Positions 61,501 to 64,000 of a stretch of 64,000 nt of DNA are shown here, one piece after another (within the stretch, counting starts at the first letter, position 1; each line of letters starts with the position of its first letter). Source of the DNA: Rhopalosiphum padi. Its lineage: Eukaryota > Arthropoda > Insecta > Hemiptera > Aphididae. Made by a program: the position numbers and the translations under genes. Location: contig NC_083598.1 in NCBI RefSeq assembly GCF_020882245.1, forward strand, positions 62,843,858 through 62,907,857, given 5' to 3'. The notes below the pieces were generated by a model that had not been told where the DNA came from, ran no database searches, and worked only from the letters and a program-made list of their open reading frames with translations.

Positions 61501-63896
61501 TAAAATAACTAATAGAATCATTAATGAGTAATATTTTAAGTATTGTTTATTTGACACCTTAGATAATATAGTATACTTTTAAATTTTACATAAATGCAGA
61601 TGGTGTCTTAATTGGTTTTGTAATAACATTAAATATTTTTATTATACATTTATATTTTTTAATGATTTAATTTAATTTAAAATTGTAATTTTTTTTTTTC
61701 AAATATAGATAGCTGAACATTTAGGTGGTATTCGTACAGTATCTGAAGGTCGTGGATCACAGTTACTAGTTGGATCTACCCGCAATTGCATTTTAATCGG
61801 ATCTCTGTCAATGGGCTTCAGCCCTGCTGTCCTGGGCCACACAGACGAACTATGGGCATTATGTCCTCATCCTACTTTAGCTCAATTTCTTACAGCTGGA
61901 TTTGATCGTATTGTCCAACTCTGGGACTCGTTGTCTCGCTCTGTTGTATGGAGCAAAGACATTGCAGTAAGTATTACATTTGCATTAGCTCATTTTAAAT
62001 TTCATACATCATTTCTGTAAATAATATATAGGAACAAGCACAATCAGCTGCATTCTCTAGCGATGGTCGAATAATCATTGTTGGTTGCGTATCTGGAAAA
62101 TGGATTGTTATGAATTCAGAAACACGAGAAATCTATTCGACTCACATCGATGGAAATGAACCAATACAGGTATGCACAATCCCAATGTAAATAATTTAAA
62201 TTTAATTACATTGCGATCAAATTTGTAACCATCAAGTTGCTTATTGTCATTTGAAGGTTGCAAAATTCTCGCCAGACGGCCAACTGCTTGCTCTTGGTTC
62301 CAGGGACAATTACATCTATATATATCAGGTCACAGATGGCGCCAGAAATTACACTCGTTTAGGCCGTTGCACCGTAAGTATTATAGTGTACAATATGTTC
62401 ATTGTGCATCTGAATCTTATATTCCCTTATTAATACCGTATAACATTTTGTACCTACTACCCAATCCACTTAATTATCATTGTTGAATTCACTCAATGTT
62501 TAGTGTTGGGAAGATAAACGTCGCAGGAGATGTAGCACTGGTGCTATTATTGACAAGATGTCGGTAGGTGTAGGTTACCCGCGTAGAGCCGAGTGTTGCT
62601 GCATGTAGATGTTTTTGTAGAGATAAAAAAATTAATATACAGAAAAGATATACCTAATGGATAAATTAAATTTGTATTATTAGTGGTTAATGCATATTAA
62701 TTTGCTGTAGGTTTACATATTTTTTTTTAATTAATTAAATAATGTTGTAAATTGTAACATTAATGATTTGATTTGCTAACATTTGTTTATATTTTATAAA
62801 GGTATCAATATTTTGATACATGTTGATGTTGAGTTTGTATGCTTTGTAATCAATAATAGTTTATTGGTTGTTAAAATGGTATCCATTAATTATTTCTGCT
62901 GACTTTAATGAAGACATATTTTCCGTGTGTTACATAGGTGTACATATTATTTATGATATAAATTTATTAGACCGTGATCATATTGTTTTTATTAAATTAG
63001 GGCCATTCAAGCTTTATCACTCATTTGGATTGGTCTAAAGATAACGAACACCTGCGCAGTAACTCTGGAGACTACGAGTTGTTATATTGTATGTAACATT
63101 TATTATTTAACATGAAGCCAAATATCTTTTAGTGGTTTCCTATTACAGTTCATGTTGTTGTTCACGTTATTACATTTTTATTTTTTAACTAGGGAAAGTG
63201 AAAGTTTGTCGTCAAGTCACTCACAGCACTCAACTTAGGGACACAGTGTGGGCATCCAACTCTTGTGTCTTGACATTTTCCTCCATTGGAATATGGCCTG
63301 AAGGAGCTGATGGTACTGATGTTAACGCATGCGAACGATCAAATGGATCTAAGCTGATGGCTACAGGAGACGACTTTGGTAAAGTGAAACTGTATTCATA
63401 CCCAGTCAAACAACCTAAGGTAAAGACAATAATATTGATTAATATAGAATGTTACCAAATAATTTTTTAACATTTGAAAAGCATAATTTATTGCCAATGT
63501 TTCTAATATTTATATATTGTTATAATAATAAATCATCATAGTTAACATTTATTAAAATAGTAAAAACTATTTTTCATTTCATAAGATAATTTGATCGATC
63601 ATTCAATTTTCTAGAAATAACTAAAATTTCTAAAACGTTTAGTAATAAATAATGTTTACTATAGTTTTAATAAATTGATCACTTTCACTAAACTGTATAC
63701 ATTTGGATTAAAATATTATTTTAATTACTTAGCTTCATTGTGTCATGATTTTGTATTTTATTTTCTGCAGTCGCTGTGCCACGTGTATGGAGGTCACAGC
63801 AGCCATGTGACAAATGTGACTTTCTTGCACGACGACTCCAGACTGATATCGATTGGTGGCAAAGACACCAGTGTCCTACAATGGGAAATCATATAA
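25245..63896 (+). CDS. EML: Echinoderm microtubule-associated protein-like (EML/EMAP), full gene, 18 joined coding exons
   Basis: Coding exons join in consistent phase to 893 residues plus stop: 25245-25296, 34803-35003, 36806-36971, 37030-37269, 39933-40016, 56568-56723, 58531-58680, 59226-59298, 59362-59463, 59576-59680, 60026-60266, 61101-61258, 61709-61966, 62032-62169, 62257-62373, 63001-63088, 63193-63419, 63771-63896. Residues about 18-66 form the EML trimerisation coiled coil. About 85-247 is a Ser/Pro-rich linker with basic stretches, likely microtubule-binding. The HELP motif (VRMFLRGRPINLYAP) starts near 261. WD40-type blades run from about 300 to 893 (IRVWNS, ISVWDWQK, VQLWDS, LQWEII), the tandem atypical propeller of EML proteins, which bind tubulin and microtubules. 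Length lies between human EML1 and EML4. The start is the first ATG after in-frame TAA at 25215. Alternative exons are listed separately. Confidence 0.93.
26100..27580. other. GC-richer intronic island
   Basis: Patches at 26140-26250, 26450-26540, 27050-27280 and 27320-27590 have much more GC and CpG than the surrounding intron. An ATG at 27322 opens a short frame (MCTGLDTPVSSRSGQRHTNG) after a TATACAG acceptor-like site, but no convincing donor follows. Possible enhancer, alternative promoter or non-coding RNA; no function can be read. Confidence 0.3.
29250..30010. other. GC-richer intronic island
   Basis: Two patches (29265-29470 and 29815-30005) contrast with the AT-rich intron. Open frames on both strands lack convincing starts or homologous motifs. 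Candidate regulatory or non-coding RNA sequence only. Confidence 0.25.
31732..31776 (+). CDS. EML: EML candidate 45-nt cassette micro-exon
   Basis: Flanked by acceptor GTTTCAG (ending 31731) and a strong donor GTGAGTG (from 31777). It is exactly 45 nt, enters and leaves in phase 1, and is open in the EML frame, adding VTDMQTVTAKVQLAW between exon A and the coiled-coil exon. It contains its own ATG at 31740, so it could also serve as an alternative start. Nothing here proves use, but length, phase and junctions all fit a cassette. Confidence 0.5.
31777..34802. other. EML intron
   Basis: AT-rich. A run of 18 A residues (about 33059-33076) and short minus-strand frames are the only notable items. 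Confidence 0.55.
34803..35003 (+). CDS. EML: EML exon: trimerisation coiled coil
   Basis: Acceptor TTTTACAG, donor G/GTACGT, phase 1 on both sides, 67 codons. Heptad-rich ETENESLRERVCDLEKKV, then DEIVCLRSTLADVLRRLNQLE, matches the RVxxLEQRVxxQEDEIxxLKxALADVxRRL coiled coil of vertebrate EML1-4, which trimerises the protein and helps microtubule binding. Confidence 0.92.
35004..36805. other. EML intron
   Basis: AT-rich with no recognisable exon, repeat end or RNA gene. Confidence 0.6.
36806..36971 (+). CDS. EML: EML exon: linker, first part
   Basis: Enters in phase 1 after TTTATTAAG and exits in phase 2 at AG/GTAATA. Encodes about 55 residues rich in His, Ser and Arg (LISPTLSQKEVTLRYRS, RDPVRRVPSHNNSHSS). 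A basic, disordered linker before the HELP motif is usual in EML proteins. Confidence 0.88.
37030..37269 (+). CDS. EML: EML exon: Ser/Pro-rich basic linker
   Basis: Exactly 80 codons, phase 2 in and out, after a T-tract acceptor and before GTGAAA. Contains VSPVPPASPSPSPTRPGTAQ and KRWSSTGDF: proline-directed Ser/Thr sites in a basic, disordered setting, as in EML linkers regulated by mitotic phosphorylation. The regulation is inferred from the family. Divisible by three, so it could be skipped without frame change. Confidence 0.88.
37270..39932. other. EML intron
   Basis: AT-rich. Contains the candidate MITE at 39065 and a TA microsatellite at about 37786-37808. Near 38718 GTGTAGCAAGGGTATAG resembles a worn transposon end. 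Confidence 0.5.
39065..39353. mobile_element. Candidate hAT-type MITE in intron (about 289 bp)
   Basis: Left end CAGGGGGGCTAACAAG; right end, read in reverse, CAGGGGTTGTAAACC. These resemble the 'CAGGGGTTGGCAAACC' class of hAT ends. Flanking 8-mers do not match, so the boundaries or the age of insertion are uncertain. Confidence 0.42.
39933..40016 (+). CDS. EML: EML exon: 84-nt Gln/His-rich linker
   Basis: Acceptor ACATTGTAG, donor GG/GTAAGC, phase 2 both sides, 28 codons. Begins RLGTKSLLNLNLRSQ and becomes a Gln/His/Asn run. Symmetric phase makes it a natural cassette exon. Confidence 0.8.
42150..42690. repeat. Interspersed repeat of the 'GACTAGCTGTCC... AAAATCGGT... TAGTTCCAGAGATTA' type
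   Basis: Starts near TTGACTAGCTGTCCACG and ends near AAAATCGGTACAGTAGTTCCAGAGATTA, followed by CTTTTCCTCTTCATAATATTA. These start and tail phrases are typical of a widespread insect interspersed repeat, usually assigned to non-LTR or related elements. The class assignment is from memory and uncertain. Confidence 0.45.
43663..44149. mobile_element. hAT-type MITE (487 bp) with perfect 8-bp target duplication
   Basis: Perfect inverted ends: TAGTGATGGGTCGAAC at 43663-43678 and GTTCGACCCATCACTA at 44134-44149. Perfect 8-bp duplication GTGTAAAC at 43655-43662 and 44150-44157. Subterminal arrays of GAACCGAAC (left) and GGTTCGGTTCG (right) in opposite orientation are likely transposase-binding repeats. 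No transposase frame. The perfect duplication suggests a younger insertion than the others here. Confidence 0.93.
45932..45940 (+). promoter_or_regulatory. TATA box of candidate internal EML promoter
   Basis: TATATAAAG followed by a GC-richer stretch (45940-46060) with ACTGACA and GGCAGTGCAG about 25-60 bp downstream. It lies about 210 bp before the ATG of the repeat-bearing first exon at 46148, a sensible leader length. Confidence 0.5.
46148..46356 (+). CDS. EML: EML candidate alternative first exon with 11-residue repeats
   Basis: ATG in context AAAACAATGCC, then 69 codons plus two bases to donor GATAA/GTATGT, phase 2. The phase fits the HELP exon at 56568 (Asn then TRDATYNEEEG), giving a 715-residue isoform without the coiled coil. 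The exon is built of about five tandem 33-nt units encoding ENKSGSKTTTA-like repeats, highly basic and Ser/Thr-rich, like the microtubule-binding linkers of EML proteins. Upstream DNA has a TATA box. The splice to the HELP exon is inferred from phase and orientation. It might instead belong to a separate small transcript; unspliced it would end at 46379-46381. Confidence 0.55.
46182..46350 (+). repeat. 33-nt coding tandem repeats
   Basis: About five units of the pattern GA(A/T)AATAAGAGTGGTAG..., then TAAGACGACGACTGCA, the last one partly truncated. Differences between units are mostly single bases, several silent or conservative, which suggests coding constraint and repeat expansion. Confidence 0.85.
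47783..47947 (+). CDS. Unrecognised short frame with signal-peptide-like start (possible first exon of nested gene)
   Basis: ATG at 47783 opens 54 codons. The start MKRQWLVILFAVFKFTWS is basic then hydrophobic, like a signal peptide or anchor. It is followed by MYNISSVPSLDKLCGLSR and an Ala/Gln run. GC rises at its end (47895-47935), and a donor CAAAG/GTATAG at 47931/47932 would leave in phase 2. That phase fits both the GC-rich exon starting at 49601 and the EML HELP exon. Read straight through, it stops at 47945-47947. No family is recognised with confidence. The exon may also be chance. Confidence 0.33.
   Translation: MKRQWLVILFAVFKFTWSELIYSMYNISSVPSLDKLCGLSRVQIAAAQQRYSMI
48000..49440. 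other. Intronic AT-rich DNA
   Basis: Nothing coding or structured recognised between the signal-peptide-like frame and the TA microsatellite. Confidence 0.5.
49450..49502. repeat. (TA)n microsatellite
   Basis: About 26 uninterrupted AT units directly before the GC-rich coding block at 49.6-50.2 kb. Confidence 0.95.
49517..49730 (+). promoter_or_regulatory. Candidate promoter and leader of the GC-rich gene
   Basis: CTATAAATC at 49519 is TATA-like. An ATG at 49535 opens a 4-codon upstream frame ending TAA at 49547-49549, and the next ATG is 49731. If transcription starts here, translation would begin at 49731 after one tiny upstream frame. This competes with the spliced model. Confidence 0.3.
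49601..50228 (+). CDS. Unrecognised GC-rich coiled-coil-like protein, nested in the EML intron
   Basis: A long frame, open from 49578 to TAA at 50226-50228, with markedly GC-rich third positions unlike its surroundings. Its N-terminal part contains a Ser run, then PPPKQPPIDVLAACSGNQCF. A helical, heptad-like region follows (ERQRELIDCLMYETTAS to AKTSVAAYVQLKHDSGDF). The tail is low-complexity, Ala/Ser- then Pro-rich (PPRPPPLSS). The only ATG in frame near the front is 49731 (165 residues), but coding-like sequence begins earlier. The CCAACAG at 49594-49600 would be a phase-2 acceptor, suggesting an upstream exon (47783-47931, 46148-46356 or 39933-40016 all end in phase 2). The AATAAA at 50464-50469 could end the transcript. 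I do not recognise a family; function unknown. The 174-residue minus-strand frame opposite is a shadow. Confidence 0.6.
50464..50469 (+). terminator. Polyadenylation signal after the GC-rich frame
   Basis: AATAAA, 236 bp past the stop codon at 50228, in AT-rich DNA where chance matches are frequent. Confidence 0.35.
50537..50683. mobile_element. Candidate hAT-type MITE (147 bp)
   Basis: The left end CAGTGGCGTATATTC pairs with a right end reading, in reverse, CGGTGGCGTAGCTGTG. The flanking 8-mers AATGTTTT and ATTATATT match at only 5 of 8. The ends match the widespread 'CAGTGGCGTA' class. Confidence 0.5.
50690..53460. other. AT-rich intronic DNA, nothing recognised
   Basis: No splice-linked exon. 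Short frames on both strands at 52800-53050 lie opposite each other and lack ATG starts or motifs. Confidence 0.45.
53463..53628. mobile_element. Pogo/Tigger-like MITE (166 bp)
   Basis: Flanked by TA on both sides. The left end CAGTCAAATCGTTTATAGTT and the right end, read in reverse (CAGCAGAATCGATCCGCTTA), share CAG, AATCG and, further in, TTGGGA. Internal TCCGATCGTCCCAATA and GCGATGTCCCAATATTA mirror each other. The CAGTC...ATCCGA wording and TA duplication fit pogo-type mariner elements. A listed open frame at 53574-53804 starts inside it and is not a gene. Confidence 0.55.
53810..55590. other. Intronic AT-rich DNA before the short-isoform promoter
   Basis: Holds the small candidate MITE at 54443-54590. 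A frame at 54888-55082 ends in a hydrophobic segment but starts at TTG and has no other support. Confidence 0.45.
54443..54590. mobile_element. Candidate small MITE (148 bp)
   Basis: CAGGGTGTAA at 54443-54452 and TTACACCCTA at 54581-54590 form 9-of-10 inverted ends. The flanks are AT-rich and the duplication is unclear. The class could not be assigned. Confidence 0.4.
55600..55829 (+). promoter_or_regulatory. Promoter and leader of a short EML isoform
   Basis: A GC- and CpG-enriched block in AT-rich intron. It contains TTCAGTCGTT (TCAGT initiator at 55687-55691, the arthropod form) about 140 bp before the ATG at 55830. No TATA box stands at -30, consistent with an initiator-type promoter. 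The position immediately upstream of a short exon with a matching phase makes it a credible internal promoter. Confidence 0.5.
55830..55858 (+). CDS. EML: EML candidate alternative first exon (short isoform)
   Basis: ATG in a good context (GGAAAAAATGCC) followed by MPLHRTDSK and two bases to donor AG/GTTTAT, phase 2. Joined to the HELP exon it gives Ser then TRDATYNEEEGSVRMF and a 655-residue protein lacking both the coiled coil and the linker. The intron would be 709 bp. Many animals have EML forms starting near the HELP motif, so this fits the family. Confidence 0.6.
56568..56723 (+). CDS. EML: EML exon: HELP motif
   Basis: Acceptor TTTTTTGCAG, phase 2 in; donor GGGT/GTATCC, phase 2 out. 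Encodes EEEGSVRMFLRGRPINLYAP and the SSKLKLDWV end that leads into the propeller. The FLRGRP core is the HELP (hydrophobic EMAP-like) signature, now known to be part of the TAPE fold. It is the first exon common to all proposed isoforms. Confidence 0.96.
56724..58530. other. EML intron
   Basis: AT-rich with T-runs. GCAGGGGGTTCCAATTTTGG at 58223-58242 resembles a solitary hAT end, with no partner found. The frame at 57111-57383 has no ATG start or recognisable motif. Confidence 0.5.
58531..58680 (+). CDS. EML: EML exon: end of HELP and first WD-like blade
   Basis: Acceptor CTCTACAG, donor TG/GTAATA, phase 2 both sides, 50 codons. YGYRGKDCRSNLYLLPTGE, then YNVEEQSQRHYLGHTDDIK is nearly identical in pattern to vertebrate EML proteins. 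Reading past the donor hits intron sequence. Confidence 0.96.
59226..59298 (+). CDS. EML: EML exon: first propeller
   Basis: 73 nt, phase 2 in, phase 0 out at AAA/GTAAGA. CLAIHPNKLLVATGQTAGHD corresponds to the conserved CLAVHPD..IATGQ blade of the EML family. Confidence 0.95.
59362..59463 (+). CDS. EML: EML exon: first propeller
   Basis: 34 codons in phase 0. PHIRVWNSVSLATVVVLGLG then FERSISCLSFSK. The WNS end is a WD-repeat strand. The intron upstream is only 63 bp. Confidence 0.95.
59576..59680 (+). CDS. EML: EML exon: first propeller
   Basis: 35 codons, phase 0. SLLCAIDEGNDHNISVWDWQ matches the conserved CAVDDSNDHxLSVWDWQ of EML proteins, followed by basic KNEKGHKITETK. Confidence 0.96.
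60026..60266 (+). CDS. EML: EML exon: first propeller, two blades
   Basis: 80 codons plus one base, phase 0 in and phase 1 out at GTG/GTGAGT. It contains AAEFHPLERNQIVTCGKGHI, FWTL, KYVTCLAFTQNGDVLSGDSN and VVIWGRG, with FW and IW as WD-like strand ends. The exon is clearly GC-richer than its introns. Confidence 0.96.
60267..61100. other. EML intron (834 bp)
   Basis: AT-rich, no extra exon recognised. A GC-richer G-rich patch at 60905-61010 has no clear identity. Confidence 0.6.
61101..61258 (+). CDS. EML: EML exon: propeller junction
   Basis: Phase 1 in, phase 0 out at CAA/GTAAGC. HEGSVFSICVLKEGSIITGG then GKDGKLIQFD, matching the HEGGIFxLCxxxDGTLVSGGGKD blade at the centre of EML proteins. 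Confidence 0.95.
61259..61708. other. EML intron (450 bp)
   Basis: Plain AT-rich intron ending in a long T-tract; nothing else seen. Confidence 0.7.
61709..61966 (+). CDS. EML: EML exon: second propeller
   Basis: 86 codons, phase 0. GGIRTVSEGRGSQLLVGSTR, then LGHTDELWALCPHPTLAQFL and DRIVQLWDS. GHTDELWxLxxHP is one of the most conserved EML stretches. The last base of the acceptor sits after a T-tract. Confidence 0.96.
62032..62169 (+). CDS. EML: EML exon: second propeller
   Basis: 46 codons, phase 0. EQAQSAAFSSDGRIIIVGCV then SGKWIVMNSETREIYSTHID, equivalent to the A.SSxFHPSGxxVxVGxxxGRWxVxDxET blade of vertebrate EMLs. The intron before it is only 65 bp. Confidence 0.95.
62257..62373 (+). 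CDS. EML: EML exon: second propeller
   Basis: 39 codons, phase 0. VAKFSPDGQLLALGSRDNYI then YIYQVTDGARNYTRLGRC. The YSPDGxxLAIGSHDNxIYIYxV consensus of EMLs is kept almost fully. The usual continuation is the exon at 63001; a cassette may intervene. Confidence 0.95.
62504..62563 (+). CDS. EML: EML candidate 60-nt cassette exon (basic loop)
   Basis: Lies between the exons at 62257 and 63001. Acceptor ATGTTTAG, donor TCG/GTAGGT, exactly 20 codons, phase 0 both sides, no stop: CWEDKRRRRC then STGAIIDKMS. It would insert a strongly basic loop with an RRxS kinase-type site between GRCT and GHSSFITHLDW, i.e. between blades of the second propeller. Vertebrate EML1 lacks an insertion here as far as I recall. 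Usage is unproven. Confidence 0.45.
62564..63000. other. EML intron after the candidate 60-nt cassette
   Basis: The first 50 bp (62570-62615) are GC-richer than the rest; otherwise plain AT-rich intron with no other exon. Confidence 0.6.
63001..63088 (+). CDS. EML: EML exon: second propeller
   Basis: 29 codons plus one base, phase 0 in and phase 1 out at T/GTATGT. GHSSFITHLDWSKDNEHLRS then NSGDYELLYW is a hallmark EML stretch (GHSSFITHLDWS...SNSGDYE.LYW). Confidence 0.96.
63193..63419 (+). CDS. EML: EML exon: second propeller
   Basis: Phase 1 in, phase 0 out at AAG/GTAAAG. RDTVWASNSCVLTFSSIGIW, PEGADGTDVNACERS, then GDDFGKVKLYSYP. The GIWPEGxDGTDxNA and TGDDFGKVxLFxYP signatures are diagnostic of EML proteins. 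Confidence 0.97.
63420..63770. other. EML last intron (351 bp)
   Basis: AT-rich; ends in TTTTATTTTCTGCAG. No additional feature. Confidence 0.75.
63771..63896 (+). CDS. EML: EML terminal exon
   Basis: Acceptor TTTTCTGCAG; 41 codons plus TAA at 63894-63896. VYGGHSSHVTNVTFLHDDSR then LISIGGKDTSVLQWEII is the canonical EML C-terminus (GGHSSHVTNVxFL...DTSxxQWxxx). Confidence 0.97.
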   Translation, partial: SLCHVYGGHSSHVTNVTFLHDDSRLISIGGKDTSVLQWEII

Positions 63897-64000
63897 AAGA
63901 AGAGCGTTAATTGAATCTTATTATTATTATTATTACTATTATTATCATCATTATTATCGTTCAAATGATTCTTCACCATTAAAAGTAAAAATTAATTTTT
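63897..64000 (+). other. EML: EML 3' untranslated region (start)
   Basis: Contains a degenerate TTA/ATT trinucleotide run (63919-63957). ATTAAA at 63978-63983, 82 bp past the stop, is a possible polyadenylation signal; the true cleavage site may lie beyond the window. Confidence 0.6.

Noticed and set aside
1..64000. CRISPR arrays, bacterial operons, riboswitches, rRNA genes
   Set aside because: Nothing of this kind is visible. Spliced genes and the tRNA type show eukaryotic nuclear DNA; the short tandem repeats are microsatellites, MITE subterminal repeats or coding repeats.

Overview
The window looks like nuclear DNA of a hemipteran insect, most probably an aphid. It is extremely AT-rich, has long introns (one about 16.5 kb) with GT-AG junctions, and carries many hAT-like MITEs and a TAGGTA/TACCTA hexamer scattered through non-coding DNA. 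The aphid assignment is inference from texture and repeats. A eukaryotic tRNA-Ser and spliced arthropod-type genes are direct evidence for an animal genome.

Left end (1-10.5 kb): a short minus-strand gene at 1635-1944 encodes a signal peptide followed by the start of an NPC2/MD-2-related lipid-binding (ML) domain; its 3' exons are not resolved and may be decayed. Next comes a transposon graveyard: a broken minus-strand hAT transposase of the GTF2IRD2/ZBED-like group (about 2.4-4.0 kb), a Harbinger-like MITE beside it, and several hAT-type MITEs, some nested and some with recognisable target-site duplications.

10.6 kb: an intact tRNA-Ser(CGA). About 350 bp later a GC-richer block with a possible splice donor (11.0-11.28 kb) may be the 5' exon and promoter of the main gene.

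The rest (11-64 kb) is dominated by one plus-strand gene, an echinoderm microtubule-associated protein-like (EML/EMAP) gene. I could join 18 coding exons by hand with consistent phase from 25245 to the stop at 63894-63896, giving 893 residues: an N-terminal trimerisation coiled coil, a basic Ser/Pro-rich linker, the HELP motif and the tandem atypical WD40 propellers. Two further in-phase exons look like cassettes (45 nt at 31732 and 60 nt at 62504). At least two internal first exons (46148 and 55830) have promoter-like upstream DNA and phase-2 donors that fit the HELP exon. They would give short isoforms of 715 and 655 residues without the coiled coil. This parallels the long and short EML architectures known in animals.

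Inside the large intron before the HELP exon lies an unexplained GC-rich coding block (49.6-50.2 kb), coiled-coil-like and unrecognised. It has no good ATG of its own at the 5' end but has a phase-2 acceptor. An upstream signal-peptide-like exon (47783-47931) has a matching phase-2 donor. This possible nested gene or alternative terminal exon, together with the alternative EML exons, is the most interesting material here. The remaining intronic DNA is AT-rich with simple repeats and MITEs and shows no further coding signal.
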